Under the pieces are notes generated by a model. It was not told the DNA's origin and did no database searches. It worked only from the letters and a program-made list of their open reading frames with translations. This document shows, piece by piece, positions 7,660 through 14,534 of a DNA stretch of 36,227 nt. Origin of the DNA: Acidobacteriota bacterium (GTDB lineage: Bacteria; Acidobacteriota; Terriglobia; Terriglobales; Acidobacteriaceae); NCBI GenBank assembly GCA_021798235.1, contig JAJZMO010000095.1:1-36227 (forward strand), read 5' to 3'. Positions within the stretch are counted from its first letter, which is position 1. Each line of letters opens with the position of its first letter. Made by a program: the position numbers and the translations under genes.

Positions 7660-8049
7660 ATGGCGAATCTCGTCTGCGCAGGCGCCGCATTGCAGTGCAG
7701 CTTTGGCGCTGCACCCAGCAGCCTGCTGGTCTTGCCTGCCAATCAGGTTCTTGCCGGTGGCCCTCCGGCGGCCACCATCATGGATGGCAAGCCGATCGTC
7801 AACATCCCGCCTTTTGGGATGTGCAACTCCCCTTCCAATCCCACCGTGGCGGCGGCCACCGCTGCGGCCTTGGGCGTGTTGACGCCCATGCCTTGCGTGC
7901 CTGTCACCCCTGCACCGTGGGCACCGGGCGCACCGACCGTGATGATTGGCAATATGCCTGCCCTCGATGACCAATCCAAACTCATGTGTACCTGGGGCGG
8001 AGTGATTCAGATCTCCTATGCAGGCCAGGCTACCGTCTCTGTTCCCTAA
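7660..8049 (+). CDS. PAAR-like protein, DUF4280 family
   Basis: A 129-residue protein. Its Cys- and Pro-bearing pattern (LVCAGAALQCSFG, IMDGKPIVNIPPFGMC, NPTVAAATAAALG, PMPCVPVTPAPW, LMCTWGGVIQISYAGQ) is the DUF4280 PAAR-like signature. Such proteins cap the spike of type VI secretion or extracellular contractile injection systems and sharpen it with a bound metal. No Vgr, Hcp, sheath or effector gene is present in the window, so it is an orphan here. AAGG at 7645-7648 is 11 nt from the ATG. A TATACT at 7589-7594 is a possible -10. It is divergent from lpxD. Confidence 0.8.
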   Translation: MANLVCAGAALQCSFGAAPSSLLVLPANQVLAGGPPAATIMDGKPIVNIPPFGMCNSPSNPTVAAATAAALGVLTPMPCVPVTPAPWAPGAPTVMIGNMPALDDQSKLMCTWGGVIQISYAGQATVSVP

Positions 8050-8091
8050 TTCACTTCGGGCGCACCTTGGCACCGCATTGGAATCCATCGC

Positions 8092-8595
8092 ATGAATTAT
8101 GAGTTTTCTCTCGACAAGAAAACAGGACTACTGGTCATTGGCTGCTGCGTGCTGGCCTCGATTCTACTTTTGACCGCTGGATTTCTCATCGGCATCAGCA
8201 CCACAGCCGCCCAACCCGTCACTGCGGCCCCACAATCGTTGGCTCCTGCACCCACACAGCCATCTGCGGTCGACACCTCTCACTCCACACCGGCTGGGAA
8301 CGGAGCGGCTGGCTCCCCATCGGCTCCAGCAGCGGCCCTGCCTGCTGCGGCTCCCACCTTCTGCATTCAGTTCGGATCGTTTCTCGTGAAAAAGAATGCA
8401 GACGCGCTCGTGAAACAACTGAAAAAGTCCGGCGTTGTTGCCACGACCTCTCCCTTTGAAGACGATGCCGCCCGAACCTGGTACGTGGTGCGCTCCGGCA
8501 GCTATAGCGCCATGGACGATGCCGCCCAGGCAGCGCAGGATCTGCGCAAACAGCTGGGCCTATCCGCTCTGGTGCGCCGCACTGGAATTTTATGA
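8092..8595 (+). CDS. SPOR-domain membrane protein
   Basis: A 167-residue bitopic protein. A short cytoplasmic head (MNYEFSLDKKTG) is followed by one membrane helix (residues about 13-36, LLVIGCCVLASILLLTAGFLIG). An Ala/Pro/Ser-rich periplasmic linker extends to about residue 90. A C-terminal SPOR domain (FCIQFGSFLVKKNADALVKQLKKS..., WYVVRSGSYSAMDDAAQAAQDLRKQLG) completes it. SPOR domains bind denuded septal peptidoglycan, so a role at the division site is likely. It lies 42 nt after the PAAR-like gene and may share its transcript. It differs from DedD/FtsN in lacking other domains. Confidence 0.85.
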   Translation: MNYEFSLDKKTGLLVIGCCVLASILLLTAGFLIGISTTAAQPVTAAPQSLAPAPTQPSAVDTSHSTPAGNGAAGSPSAPAAALPAAAPTFCIQFGSFLVKKNADALVKQLKKSGVVATTSPFEDDAARTWYVVRSGSYSAMDDAAQAAQDLRKQLGLSALVRRTGIL

Positions 8596-8667
8596 TTCCC
8601 CCGGGCTGCGCCTGCTGCTGGTCGTGACGAAGCCGAAACGGCTGCTGCCGCTGGGCTAGCGGTGCTT

Positions 8668-9423
8668 CTACGGGCGCGGCCCACGCAGCGCATCCGCAAT
8701 GGCATTGCGCACCTGTTGGGCGGCTTGTGCCGGTGCCGTGGCTTGCGTGATGGGGCGGCCCACGACAAGCAGGTTCGCTCCGGCGGCGATGGCTGCCTCG
8801 GGCGTGGCCAGCCGCTTTTGATCCTGCGCATCGCTGCCTGCCGGGCGAATGCCGGGCGTGACCAGGAGCGGAGCCACTCCCAATTCCTTGCGCAGCAGGG
8901 CCACCTCTTGCGGAGAACAGACCAGACCATCCACGCCGCAGTCTGTGGCCATGCGGCCCAGGCGCAGCACTTGCTCGGCGGGCGGCTGCGCGATGCCGAT
9001 GGCGGCCAGCTCGGCGGCATCCATGCTGGTGAGCACGGTGACGGCCAGCAGGCGCGGCGGCACATCTCCGCTGCGGCGCAGGTCGTCAGTGGCGGCCACG
9101 GCGGCGCGCAGCATGGCGGGGCCTCCGGCGGCGTGTACCGTCAGCAGGCTGGCCCCAGCCTGCGCGGCAGAGCGCACAGCTCCGGCAACGGTGTTGGGAA
9201 TGTCGTGCAGCTTCAAATCCAAAAAGACAGAGAAGCCGAGCGCGCGCAGTTGCGCGACGATGGAGTTGCCCTCGGCCAGGTAAAGCTCCAACCCAACCTT
9301 GACCCAGCCGCAGATGCCCTGCACCTGCCGGGCCAGCACCAAGGCCGGTTCCGCCGAGGGAAAGTCGAGAGCCAGAACGAGGCGATCTTCCGCCGAGAGC
9401 ACAGGTGAGGAGGCGTTAGGCAT
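8668..9423 (-). CDS. pyrF: Orotidine 5'-phosphate decarboxylase
   Basis: A 251-residue TIM-barrel enzyme that makes UMP from OMP. The active-site block is FLDLKLHDIPNTVAGA (K and D in the DxKxxD arrangement). LVLALDFPS is the first strand with its conserved Asp, LLVTPGIRPAG carries the phosphate loop, and LLVVGRPITQA closes the barrel. ATG 9423 was preferred over a GTG 45 nt upstream because the homologous N terminus starts near here. It has no Shine-Dalgarno, but TACAAT lies 7 nt before it. The tail RGPRP ends at the stop next to the SPOR gene, to which it is convergent. Confidence 0.92.
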   Translation of the reverse strand: MPNASSPVLSAEDRLVLALDFPSAEPALVLARQVQGICGWVKVGLELYLAEGNSIVAQLRALGFSVFLDLKLHDIPNTVAGAVRSAAQAGASLLTVHAAGGPAMLRAAVAATDDLRRSGDVPPRLLAVTVLTSMDAAELAAIGIAQPPAEQVLRLGRMATDCGVDGLVCSPQEVALLRKELGVAPLLVTPGIRPAGSDAQDQKRLATPEAAIAAGANLLVVGRPITQATAPAQAAQQVRNAIADALRGPRP

Positions 9424-9430
9424 CGGATTG

Positions 9431-9436
9431 ATTGTA
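9431..9436 (-). promoter_or_regulatory. TACAAT -10 candidate immediately before pyrF
   Basis: The minus strand reads CCGTTACAATCAATCCGATG, leaving 7 nt between the hexamer and the start codon. It supports the ATG at 9423 and a leaderless or near-leaderless transcript. No clear -35 is visible. Confidence 0.45.
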
Positions 9437-9715
9437 ACGGAGAGGATGCCCTGAAAAGCCGCCCCCACTTCGCACTAGGAGAACATATCGTTTTTAGACA
9501 GAAATCCCGGACAGAGAACGTGAAAGCGAAATTCAGATTAAAACTATTGGATTGTTTTATTTGAACGAGAATTGATACAAAAATTAGGGTGCATAATTTC
9601 TTGCGGTAACAATTTGCAATTGACGTAGGGATGATGAAAACACGATATTATATTTGTAGCGAATGTTGCGAGTATGGCGAATGTATCGTTTTTGGTGAAT
9701 TGGGAGGGGGTAAAT
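9437..9715. other. AT-rich control region upstream of the HTH/PIN module
   Basis: Composition falls sharply from about 9480, against the GC-rich pyrF. It holds an inverted repeat AAATTA-gggtgca-TAATTT (9581-9599), a TTGACG at 9620-9625 with a GATATT 18 nt further on, and two direct copies of GCGAATGT (9659-9666 and 9677-9684) just before the ribosome site. These look like a promoter with operator sites, as expected for an autoregulated toxin-antitoxin operon. No RNA gene was recognised. Confidence 0.45.
9620..9649 (+). promoter_or_regulatory. Promoter candidate for the HTH/PIN operon
   Basis: TTGACG (9620-9625) matches five of six -35 consensus positions. GATATT (9644-9649) follows after 18 nt; TATTAT at 9646-9651 is an alternative with a 20-nt spacer. 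The two GCGAATGT repeats directly downstream are suitable operator positions. Confidence 0.45.
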
Positions 9716-10183
9716 ATGGCATCCAATTCTTTGCGTATCGATCCAGGCAACGTTGTCAGTCATGAAGATGCCCAGGAAATTCGAGAGTTGTATGAGGCAC
9801 TCCGAGACAGGAAAACAGCGGCCTTGGTTGGGCCGGATGGGGCCCAACGTTCGATTCCCCCGGCGGTGTATGACCTGCTTATTGAAATTTTGCAAAACAT
9901 GCAGGAGGGGAAGCCTGTTCAGTTGATGCATGTCAACGAGCCAATGAGCACGAAGGCCGCCGCAGATTATCTTGGCGTCTCCCGGCAATTTTTTGTAGGG
10001 GAATTGGAGGCAAAAAAAGTACCCTACCACACCGTGGGCAAGCACAGGCGAGTGTACTTCCAAGATTTAATGGAGTATGACAAGCAGCGCAGGCAGGGTC
10101 GCAAAGCAGCTATTCAAAATCTTGCGCGGCAATCCCAAGAATTGGGAATCTACGATGAGTTCATCTCCATGGACGGTGAGTAG
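9716..10183 (+). CDS. Excisionase-type helix-turn-helix antitoxin
   Basis: A 155-residue protein. The start is fixed by the strong GGGAGGGGG at 9702-9710, five bases before ATG 9716; an ATG at 9674 lacks such a site. Residues about 80-130 are a MerR/excisionase HTH: STKAAADYLGVSRQFFVGELE, then PYHTVGKHRRVYFQDLMEYD. The N-terminal part (SHEDAQEIRELYEALRDRK) is helical. This family commonly sits directly upstream of PIN-domain toxins and acts as the DNA-binding antitoxin. The stop touches the start of the PIN gene, so the two are co-translated. An isolated phage excisionase is less likely because no integrase is nearby. Confidence 0.8.
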   Translation: MASNSLRIDPGNVVSHEDAQEIRELYEALRDRKTAALVGPDGAQRSIPPAVYDLLIEILQNMQEGKPVQLMHVNEPMSTKAAADYLGVSRQFFVGELEAKKVPYHTVGKHRRVYFQDLMEYDKQRRQGRKAAIQNLARQSQELGIYDEFISMDGE

Positions 10184-10747
10184 ATGCACTCGGACTTCCC
10201 CGTAGTGCTCGATGCCAATGTGCTGATACAGGCCGCTGTTCGGGATACGCTGCTGCGATTGTCCGAGCAGCGGCTTTTTCTTTGCCGATGGTCAGAAGAA
10301 ATTCTTGAAGAGGTTTGCCGTACCCTGGTTGGCAAAAGGGGGCTGTCTGCGGACAAGGCGGCTCGTCTACTGGAGCAACTTCGCACCCATTTTCCGGATG
10401 CCTGCGTTGGGCCGGGGTATAAAGAATTGATCCCGGCTATGAAGAATGACGAGAAAGACCGGCATGTGATAGCCGCTGCCGTTTTCTGCAAAGCCGAAGT
10501 GATTCTGACCTATAACGTCAGGCATTTTCCTGAAGAAAGTGTTCGTCCCTTCAACATCTGCGTCAAAACACCCGATGAGTACCTGCTGGATATTTACTCT
10601 TTGGCCCCACAACAAGCCGTTCATGCGCTGCATGAACAAGGGGCGGACCTGAATCCTCCCCGGGATATTCAGGGGGTGTTGCAGGGGTTGGAAAGGTGCA
10701 GATGTGACCAATTTGTGAGGTTAGTCCGCGACCAACTGAATCTGTAG
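10184..10747 (+). CDS. PIN domain toxin (PIN_3-like ribonuclease)
   Basis: A 187-residue protein starting at the base after the antitoxin stop; GGTGAG overlaps that stop as ribosome site. Acidic catalytic residues are visible: D10 in VVLDANVL, E42/E43 in WSEEILEEV, and D89/D92 in KNDEKDRHVIAAA. ILTYNVRHFPEE follows, the usual Thr-Asn segment of PIN folds. PIN toxins are Mg-dependent ribonucleases that stop translation, often by cutting tRNA or rRNA; the target here is unknown. The C-terminal extension (about residues 140-187) is longer than in short VapC proteins and may bind the antitoxin. The pair sits on AT-rich DNA between pyrF and rlpA, suggesting acquisition. Confidence 0.82.
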   Translation: MHSDFPVVLDANVLIQAAVRDTLLRLSEQRLFLCRWSEEILEEVCRTLVGKRGLSADKAARLLEQLRTHFPDACVGPGYKELIPAMKNDEKDRHVIAAAVFCKAEVILTYNVRHFPEESVRPFNICVKTPDEYLLDIYSLAPQQAVHALHEQGADLNPPRDIQGVLQGLERCRCDQFVRLVRDQLNL

Positions 10748-10748
10748 G

Positions 10749-10761
10749 CCGTCGCCGACGG
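10749..10761. terminator. Small hairpin between convergent PIN and rlpA genes
   Basis: CCGTC and GACGG form a five-base-pair stem with a three-base loop just after the toxin stop. It is short and lacks a T-run, so it is only a weak candidate for a shared transcription end in this 46-nt spacer. Confidence 0.25.
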
Positions 10762-10793
10762 TAGATGGAATCAGCAACGGCCCAAGAGTATTT

Positions 10794-11507
10794 CTACCGC
10801 GCGGGGGTATTGGCCGGGGGAACGGCGACGACGGTAGCCGGGGCGGGCGCGGCCAGTCCGACGGCGGCACTGGCGGCTTCAACTTGAGCCTGGGCCTGGG
10901 CGGCTTGCGTCGCGCGCAAGGCGTGCAGATGCTCCAGCCAGATGGCGTTGGCGGCCTGCTTGGGATCAATCACATCCAAGCGGACGCGCGCGATGCCCTG
11001 CTGGTGCATACCCAGCAAGTGGGCGGCAGCCGAGGAGAGATCGACGATGCGAGTCTCCGGAACCGGGCCGCGGTCATTGACGCGCAGCACCACCCATTTA
11101 TGGTTGCGCAGATTCGTGACGCGCACCCATGTGCCCAGGGGCAGGGTGCGGTGTGCGCAGGATAACTCGTTCATATCAAAGCGCTCCCCGTTGGCGGTGG
11201 TGCGGCCTTGAAACTGTTGGCCATACCAGGAGGCCAGGCCGATCTGCCGCCAAGAACTCATCTTGGTGGGCAGGGGCAGCGCTACGGTAGCGTCTTTGGG
11301 CAGAACAACGACGGGAGTTTTTGATGTTAACTCCAATCTTCCCAATTGGTTGGAACTGGCAAGCAAGGCGCGACCGGGCTGGCTGGCCTGCACGTTGGTT
11401 AAGCCAAGGCTAATGCCCACGGTGGCCCCAACAGCAATCGAGACCACGCGTCGAGCCGTGGAGATGGCGCGTTCGTTCAGGATCGAGTTTTCGGCAAGGA
11501 TATTCAT
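10794..11507 (-). CDS. rlpA: RlpA-like septal ring lytic transglycosylase
   Basis: A 237-residue exported protein with the double-psi beta-barrel domain: GLASWYGQQFQGRTTANGE, FDMNELSCAHRTLPLGT, VRVTNLRNHKWVVLRVNDRGP, IVDLSSAAAHLLGM. In the family this domain cleaves peptidoglycan strands lacking stem peptides at the septum. The N terminus has a long basic stretch, then a hydrophobic segment (VVSIAVGATVGISLGL); no lipobox is seen. The Ala-rich C-terminal tail replaces the SPOR domain found in enterobacterial RlpA. A clear GGAGAGGG site lies 6 nt before ATG 11507, and TAAAAT at 11525-11530 could be its -10. Confidence 0.85.
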   Translation of the reverse strand: MNILAENSILNERAISTARRVVSIAVGATVGISLGLTNVQASQPGRALLASSNQLGRLELTSKTPVVVLPKDATVALPLPTKMSSWRQIGLASWYGQQFQGRTTANGERFDMNELSCAHRTLPLGTWVRVTNLRNHKWVVLRVNDRGPVPETRIVDLSSAAAHLLGMHQQGIARVRLDVIDPKQAANAIWLEHLHALRATQAAQAQAQVEAASAAVGLAAPAPATVVAVPPANTPAR

Positions 11508-11668
11508 GGGTTGCCCTCTCCATTATTTTAACAAAGCCGGACACCATAAGTGCAAGAATTCAAAATAGTTATTTTTATTTTTATCTTGCTATTTCCCCAT
11601 AAATATGGTACATCTTTTGCTACGCTTCTCTTGGGTATTTCTGCCAGCGCAGCCGCAGTCGGCCCAAA
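11508..11668. other. AT-rich divergent spacer between rlpA and thiD
   Basis: Short runs of A and T dominate 11540-11640. It serves the rlpA promoter and presumably a thiD promoter (TTGCTA near 11586 is a possible -35). No TPP riboswitch motif was recognised. Confidence 0.35.
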
Positions 11669-12622
11669 TTGGAACCCAGCATTCCGCTCCGCCCGAACAG
11701 GACCTCTGCCTTGCCATCCGTCCCGCAGCCGTTTCCGGCCCTTGATTCCGCCCTATCCCCTGCCCAACGCGGGCCTTCCTTGCCAAAGGTACTGCTGACT
11801 ATCGCCGGGTTTGACCCAGCCGGTGGAGCCGGTATCTTAGCGGATATAAAGACCTTCCACGCACATGGCTTGTATGGAATGGCTTGCATTACGGCGCTGA
11901 CCGTACAGAATACGCAGGGTGTGCGGGCCGTCGAGCCGGTCGCTGCCGCAACCGTGCAGGCCACGTTGCAGACTTTGGCGGAGGATGTCTCCTTTGCCGC
12001 GATCAAGATTGGAATGCTGGCAACGGGCGCGGTGGCGGCGGTGGTGGCCGATTTTCTCGATGGTCTCCTCGGCTCAAAGCAACGGACTCCCACGCCGGTG
12101 GGAGACCGAATTCCCGTAGTGCTGGATCCGATTGTGCGCTCCAGCTCTGGCGCGGAGCTGTTGGATGCCGCCGGGCGGCAAATTCTACAGGAGCGCCTGT
12201 TGGCCGTTGTGGGATGGGTCACCCCGAATCTGCCGGAGTTGGCCGTGTGGACAGGACGTCCCGTGGCTACCAGCCGCGCGGAGGTCGAAGCCAGTGCGCA
12301 GGCTTTGCTGCAACAGGCGGTGGCTTTGGGCAATCCCGGCCTGCGCATCGTGGTGACCGGCGGCCACGCCGAGCGACCCGACGATCTGCTGTGGACGGGC
12401 ACCGGCGGAGAGTGGTTCGCGGGCGAGCGGGTCGAGACGCGATCCACGCATGGCACGGGTTGCACCTTTTCCAGTGCATTGGCCGCGCGGCTGGCGCTGG
12501 GCGATGGCGATGCCGAGGCTGTTCGCGCAGCCAAGGCCTATGGGACCGAGGCCATCCGCGCAGCCCGACCTATCGGCCAAGGACACGGCCCGCTGGAACA
12601 CTTCTGGCCGTGGCAGCGGTAA
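11669..12622 (+). CDS. thiD: Hydroxymethylpyrimidine/phosphomethylpyrimidine kinase
   Basis: A ribokinase-fold enzyme that phosphorylates HMP and HMP-P in thiamine synthesis. Core motifs: VLLTIAGFDPAGGAGILADI (substrate and glycine motif), ITALTVQNTQGV, IPVVLDPIVRSSSGAELL, VTPNLPEL, and the anion hole THGTGCTFSSALAARLALG. The recorded start is a TTG giving 317 residues. The first 39 residues are a Pro/Ser-rich extension not seen in typical ThiD, and no good ribosome site precedes it. A second in-frame TTG at 11780 would give a normal-length protein, so the start is uncertain. The 3' end is 15 nt from the convergent GH9 gene. Confidence 0.88.
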   Translation: MEPSIPLRPNRTSALPSVPQPFPALDSALSPAQRGPSLPKVLLTIAGFDPAGGAGILADIKTFHAHGLYGMACITALTVQNTQGVRAVEPVAAATVQATLQTLAEDVSFAAIKIGMLATGAVAAVVADFLDGLLGSKQRTPTPVGDRIPVVLDPIVRSSSGAELLDAAGRQILQERLLAVVGWVTPNLPELAVWTGRPVATSRAEVEASAQALLQQAVALGNPGLRIVVTGGHAERPDDLLWTGTGGEWFAGERVETRSTHGTGCTFSSALAARLALGDGDAEAVRAAKAYGTEAIRAARPIGQGHGPLEHFWPWQR

Positions 12623-12637
12623 ACCCTCGCGGCCACT

Positions 12638-14395
12638 TTAAGAACAGGCTGCGGCCAACAGGAAGACCAGCGGCGCATTCCAGTTGATGGCAACCTCATT
12701 CATCGAGTACGCCTGATCGTTATCGATATACATGCGCATGGGCGGTTTGCGCGGGAGCAGGATGGCCACCTTGTCCGCAGGCCTGGCATTCGGCCCGCCG
12801 GAGAGCAGTCCCGGCCAGGGCGCAGCGATGGCATCGGCGATGCTGGGCCGATGATGCGGATGCTGGTACGGGGTAACCCCGAGTTGCGTCACCCACGAAA
12901 TTCCGAGGCAATTGCGCCCCAGCAGGTAGTGCAGGTTGGCCAAGGCCGCATCCACCAGCGTGGTACTGGGCTGGAAATGATGGGCCACGAGCAGAAGCAT
13001 GGAGTGATTGCAGGCCACGCCATTGGACCCCCAAATGTAATCCTCAATGGCCAGCGAGTTGCCATAGCCATTCTGCGCAGCCTGTTGCAACAGGCCAGCG
13101 GCCGCCTGCGCCGTGGCGGAGCGAATGGCTTCCGTCGCGGCATCAGGAGCGTGCTCCATGGCCAAGGCATAGCTCCAACACGCCATGGAGTAGACATTGT
13201 TCCAACTGGGCGGTTGCAGGCTGACCGAGGGCAAGCGTTGGTCTGCCAGGCCGGTGAGCTGCAAAAAGGCTTGCTGGAAGGCCGACTCGCCAGTAGTCCG
13301 CCATAGCTCGGCAGCCGCCCACTGCATTGCATTGGTGCAATCCTTATCGCTATATGCACCGGTGCTAATCCCCGGAGGATTCTGGAAGGTCACATCCGGA
13401 TGACGCTGGCACCAGGCCCAGGCCTTGCGGGCAGCCAAGAGACATTGCCGGGCAAAATCGGGAGCATAGGGGCCATAGCAGCGGGCCGCAATGGCCATCA
13501 CCGCAGCAAAATCCGCCGTTGCGCAGGTGCTCTTATAGGGGCGGCTGCCCGTGCCAATCACGTAGCTGATGGCAGGGTCGTTCTGCGGCATCACGAAGCC
13601 GCAAAACTTCTCGCTGGTCTGCTTGTGCCAGAGGCCGCCATCTTTGTCTTGGAGTGTTTGCATCCACGCCAGGTTCCAGCGCACCTCGGCCAGATACTCC
13701 GGGACTGGCCCGCCCGATTCTGGAATCTGCAGCGAAAGCGAGCGGAGCGCGGGCGCATAGAGCTCCCACGCCCAAAGCAAGGTGCCCGTCGAGAGGCCAC
13801 TGTTGACCACATAGCGTCCGTAATCGCCGGCATCATGCCAGCCCCCATGATTTTTGATGGGGCCTTTTTTTCCCGAGGAAGGATGGTAGGCCGCATCCAA
13901 GTGGCAGACTGGATGCGCATAGCCTCCTCCCAGATCCACCGCGCAGCCACAACGCTGGCCATAAAATGCGCGCATAGTTGCGCGCAACGCATCCTGATAC
14001 ACCGTGGCCCCAATGGGGAATGGCAGACTCGGATCGCCGGTATCACAGAGAAGACGGTACTGCCCCGGATCTTTTAGCGAGGAAAAGTCGGCGATCTGGA
14101 TCCCATCTCCCGATGCAGGGTCGGGACGGGGAGCGCTTAGGGATCCGCGAAAGACCACAGAGGAATCCGCCAGCCGTTGTACCGTAAAGCTGCGCGCGCG
14201 CGTGGTTACGGTCGCCTGCTTGGCGTGCAGCGGCAAATATCCAATCTGGTTGCAAAAGACCGTAGCGGCAGCCGCATTGTGCGCAATTGCATAAGCTGCA
14301 TCCCCAGTACAAGCCGCTGTCGTCAGCAACCCGCCACGCAGGCCCATGCCAACGAAGCTGGTGGCGGTAGCTCTCAAAAACTCGCGACGATCCAT
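12638..14395 (-). CDS. Tat-exported glycoside hydrolase family 9 protein
   Basis: A 585-residue protein starting at ATG 14395 (AGGAG 5 nt upstream), which gives a twin-arginine signal MDRREFLRATATSFVGMG. An N-terminal Ig-like domain (CelD_N type, FCNQIGYLPLHAKQATV) precedes the alpha6/alpha6 barrel. Catalytic Asp lies in GGWHDAGDYGRYV (near residue 187). The histidine signature VTQLGVTPYQHPHHR and the Glu signature YIDNDQAYSMNEVAINWNAP (E567, proton donor) fit GH9, except T in place of the usual basic residue in the first. GH9 enzymes cleave beta-1,4-glucans; exo-glucosaminidase activity is also known in the family. Longer in-frame extension upstream is not used. It is 139 nt downstream of the NHL-repeat gene. 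Confidence 0.88.
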   Translation of the reverse strand: MDRREFLRATATSFVGMGLRGGLLTTAACTGDAAYAIAHNAAAATVFCNQIGYLPLHAKQATVTTRARSFTVQRLADSSVVFRGSLSAPRPDPASGDGIQIADFSSLKDPGQYRLLCDTGDPSLPFPIGATVYQDALRATMRAFYGQRCGCAVDLGGGYAHPVCHLDAAYHPSSGKKGPIKNHGGWHDAGDYGRYVVNSGLSTGTLLWAWELYAPALRSLSLQIPESGGPVPEYLAEVRWNLAWMQTLQDKDGGLWHKQTSEKFCGFVMPQNDPAISYVIGTGSRPYKSTCATADFAAVMAIAARCYGPYAPDFARQCLLAARKAWAWCQRHPDVTFQNPPGISTGAYSDKDCTNAMQWAAAELWRTTGESAFQQAFLQLTGLADQRLPSVSLQPPSWNNVYSMACWSYALAMEHAPDAATEAIRSATAQAAAGLLQQAAQNGYGNSLAIEDYIWGSNGVACNHSMLLLVAHHFQPSTTLVDAALANLHYLLGRNCLGISWVTQLGVTPYQHPHHRPSIADAIAAPWPGLLSGGPNARPADKVAILLPRKPPMRMYIDNDQAYSMNEVAINWNAPLVFLLAAACS

Positions 14396-14534
14396 TCCTG
14401 CTCCTGCGCCGATACTACACCGCATCCCTGCGAATCCGAAGATCGAACCCACGGATTCCGTGCCTTGGGGATGGCTGGCCCGCGCCGGTATCTCCCATGG
14501 CACAGTGCCTTCATCGGCCACAAAATGCAAGCCG

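Noticed and set aside
7507..8088. Upstream extension of the lpxD frame
   Set aside because: It is antisense to the PAAR-like gene. LpxD proteins begin at MKLHELARLL, and the promoter-like TACAAT lies in this region.
9716..10183. Phage excisionase as part of a prophage or integrative element
   Set aside because: No integrase, att repeats or phage genes are nearby, and the next gene is a PIN toxin, which fits a toxin-antitoxin pair better.
11508..11668. TPP riboswitch upstream of thiD
   Set aside because: No conserved THI-box sequence could be found in the spacer; the position was the only reason to suspect it.
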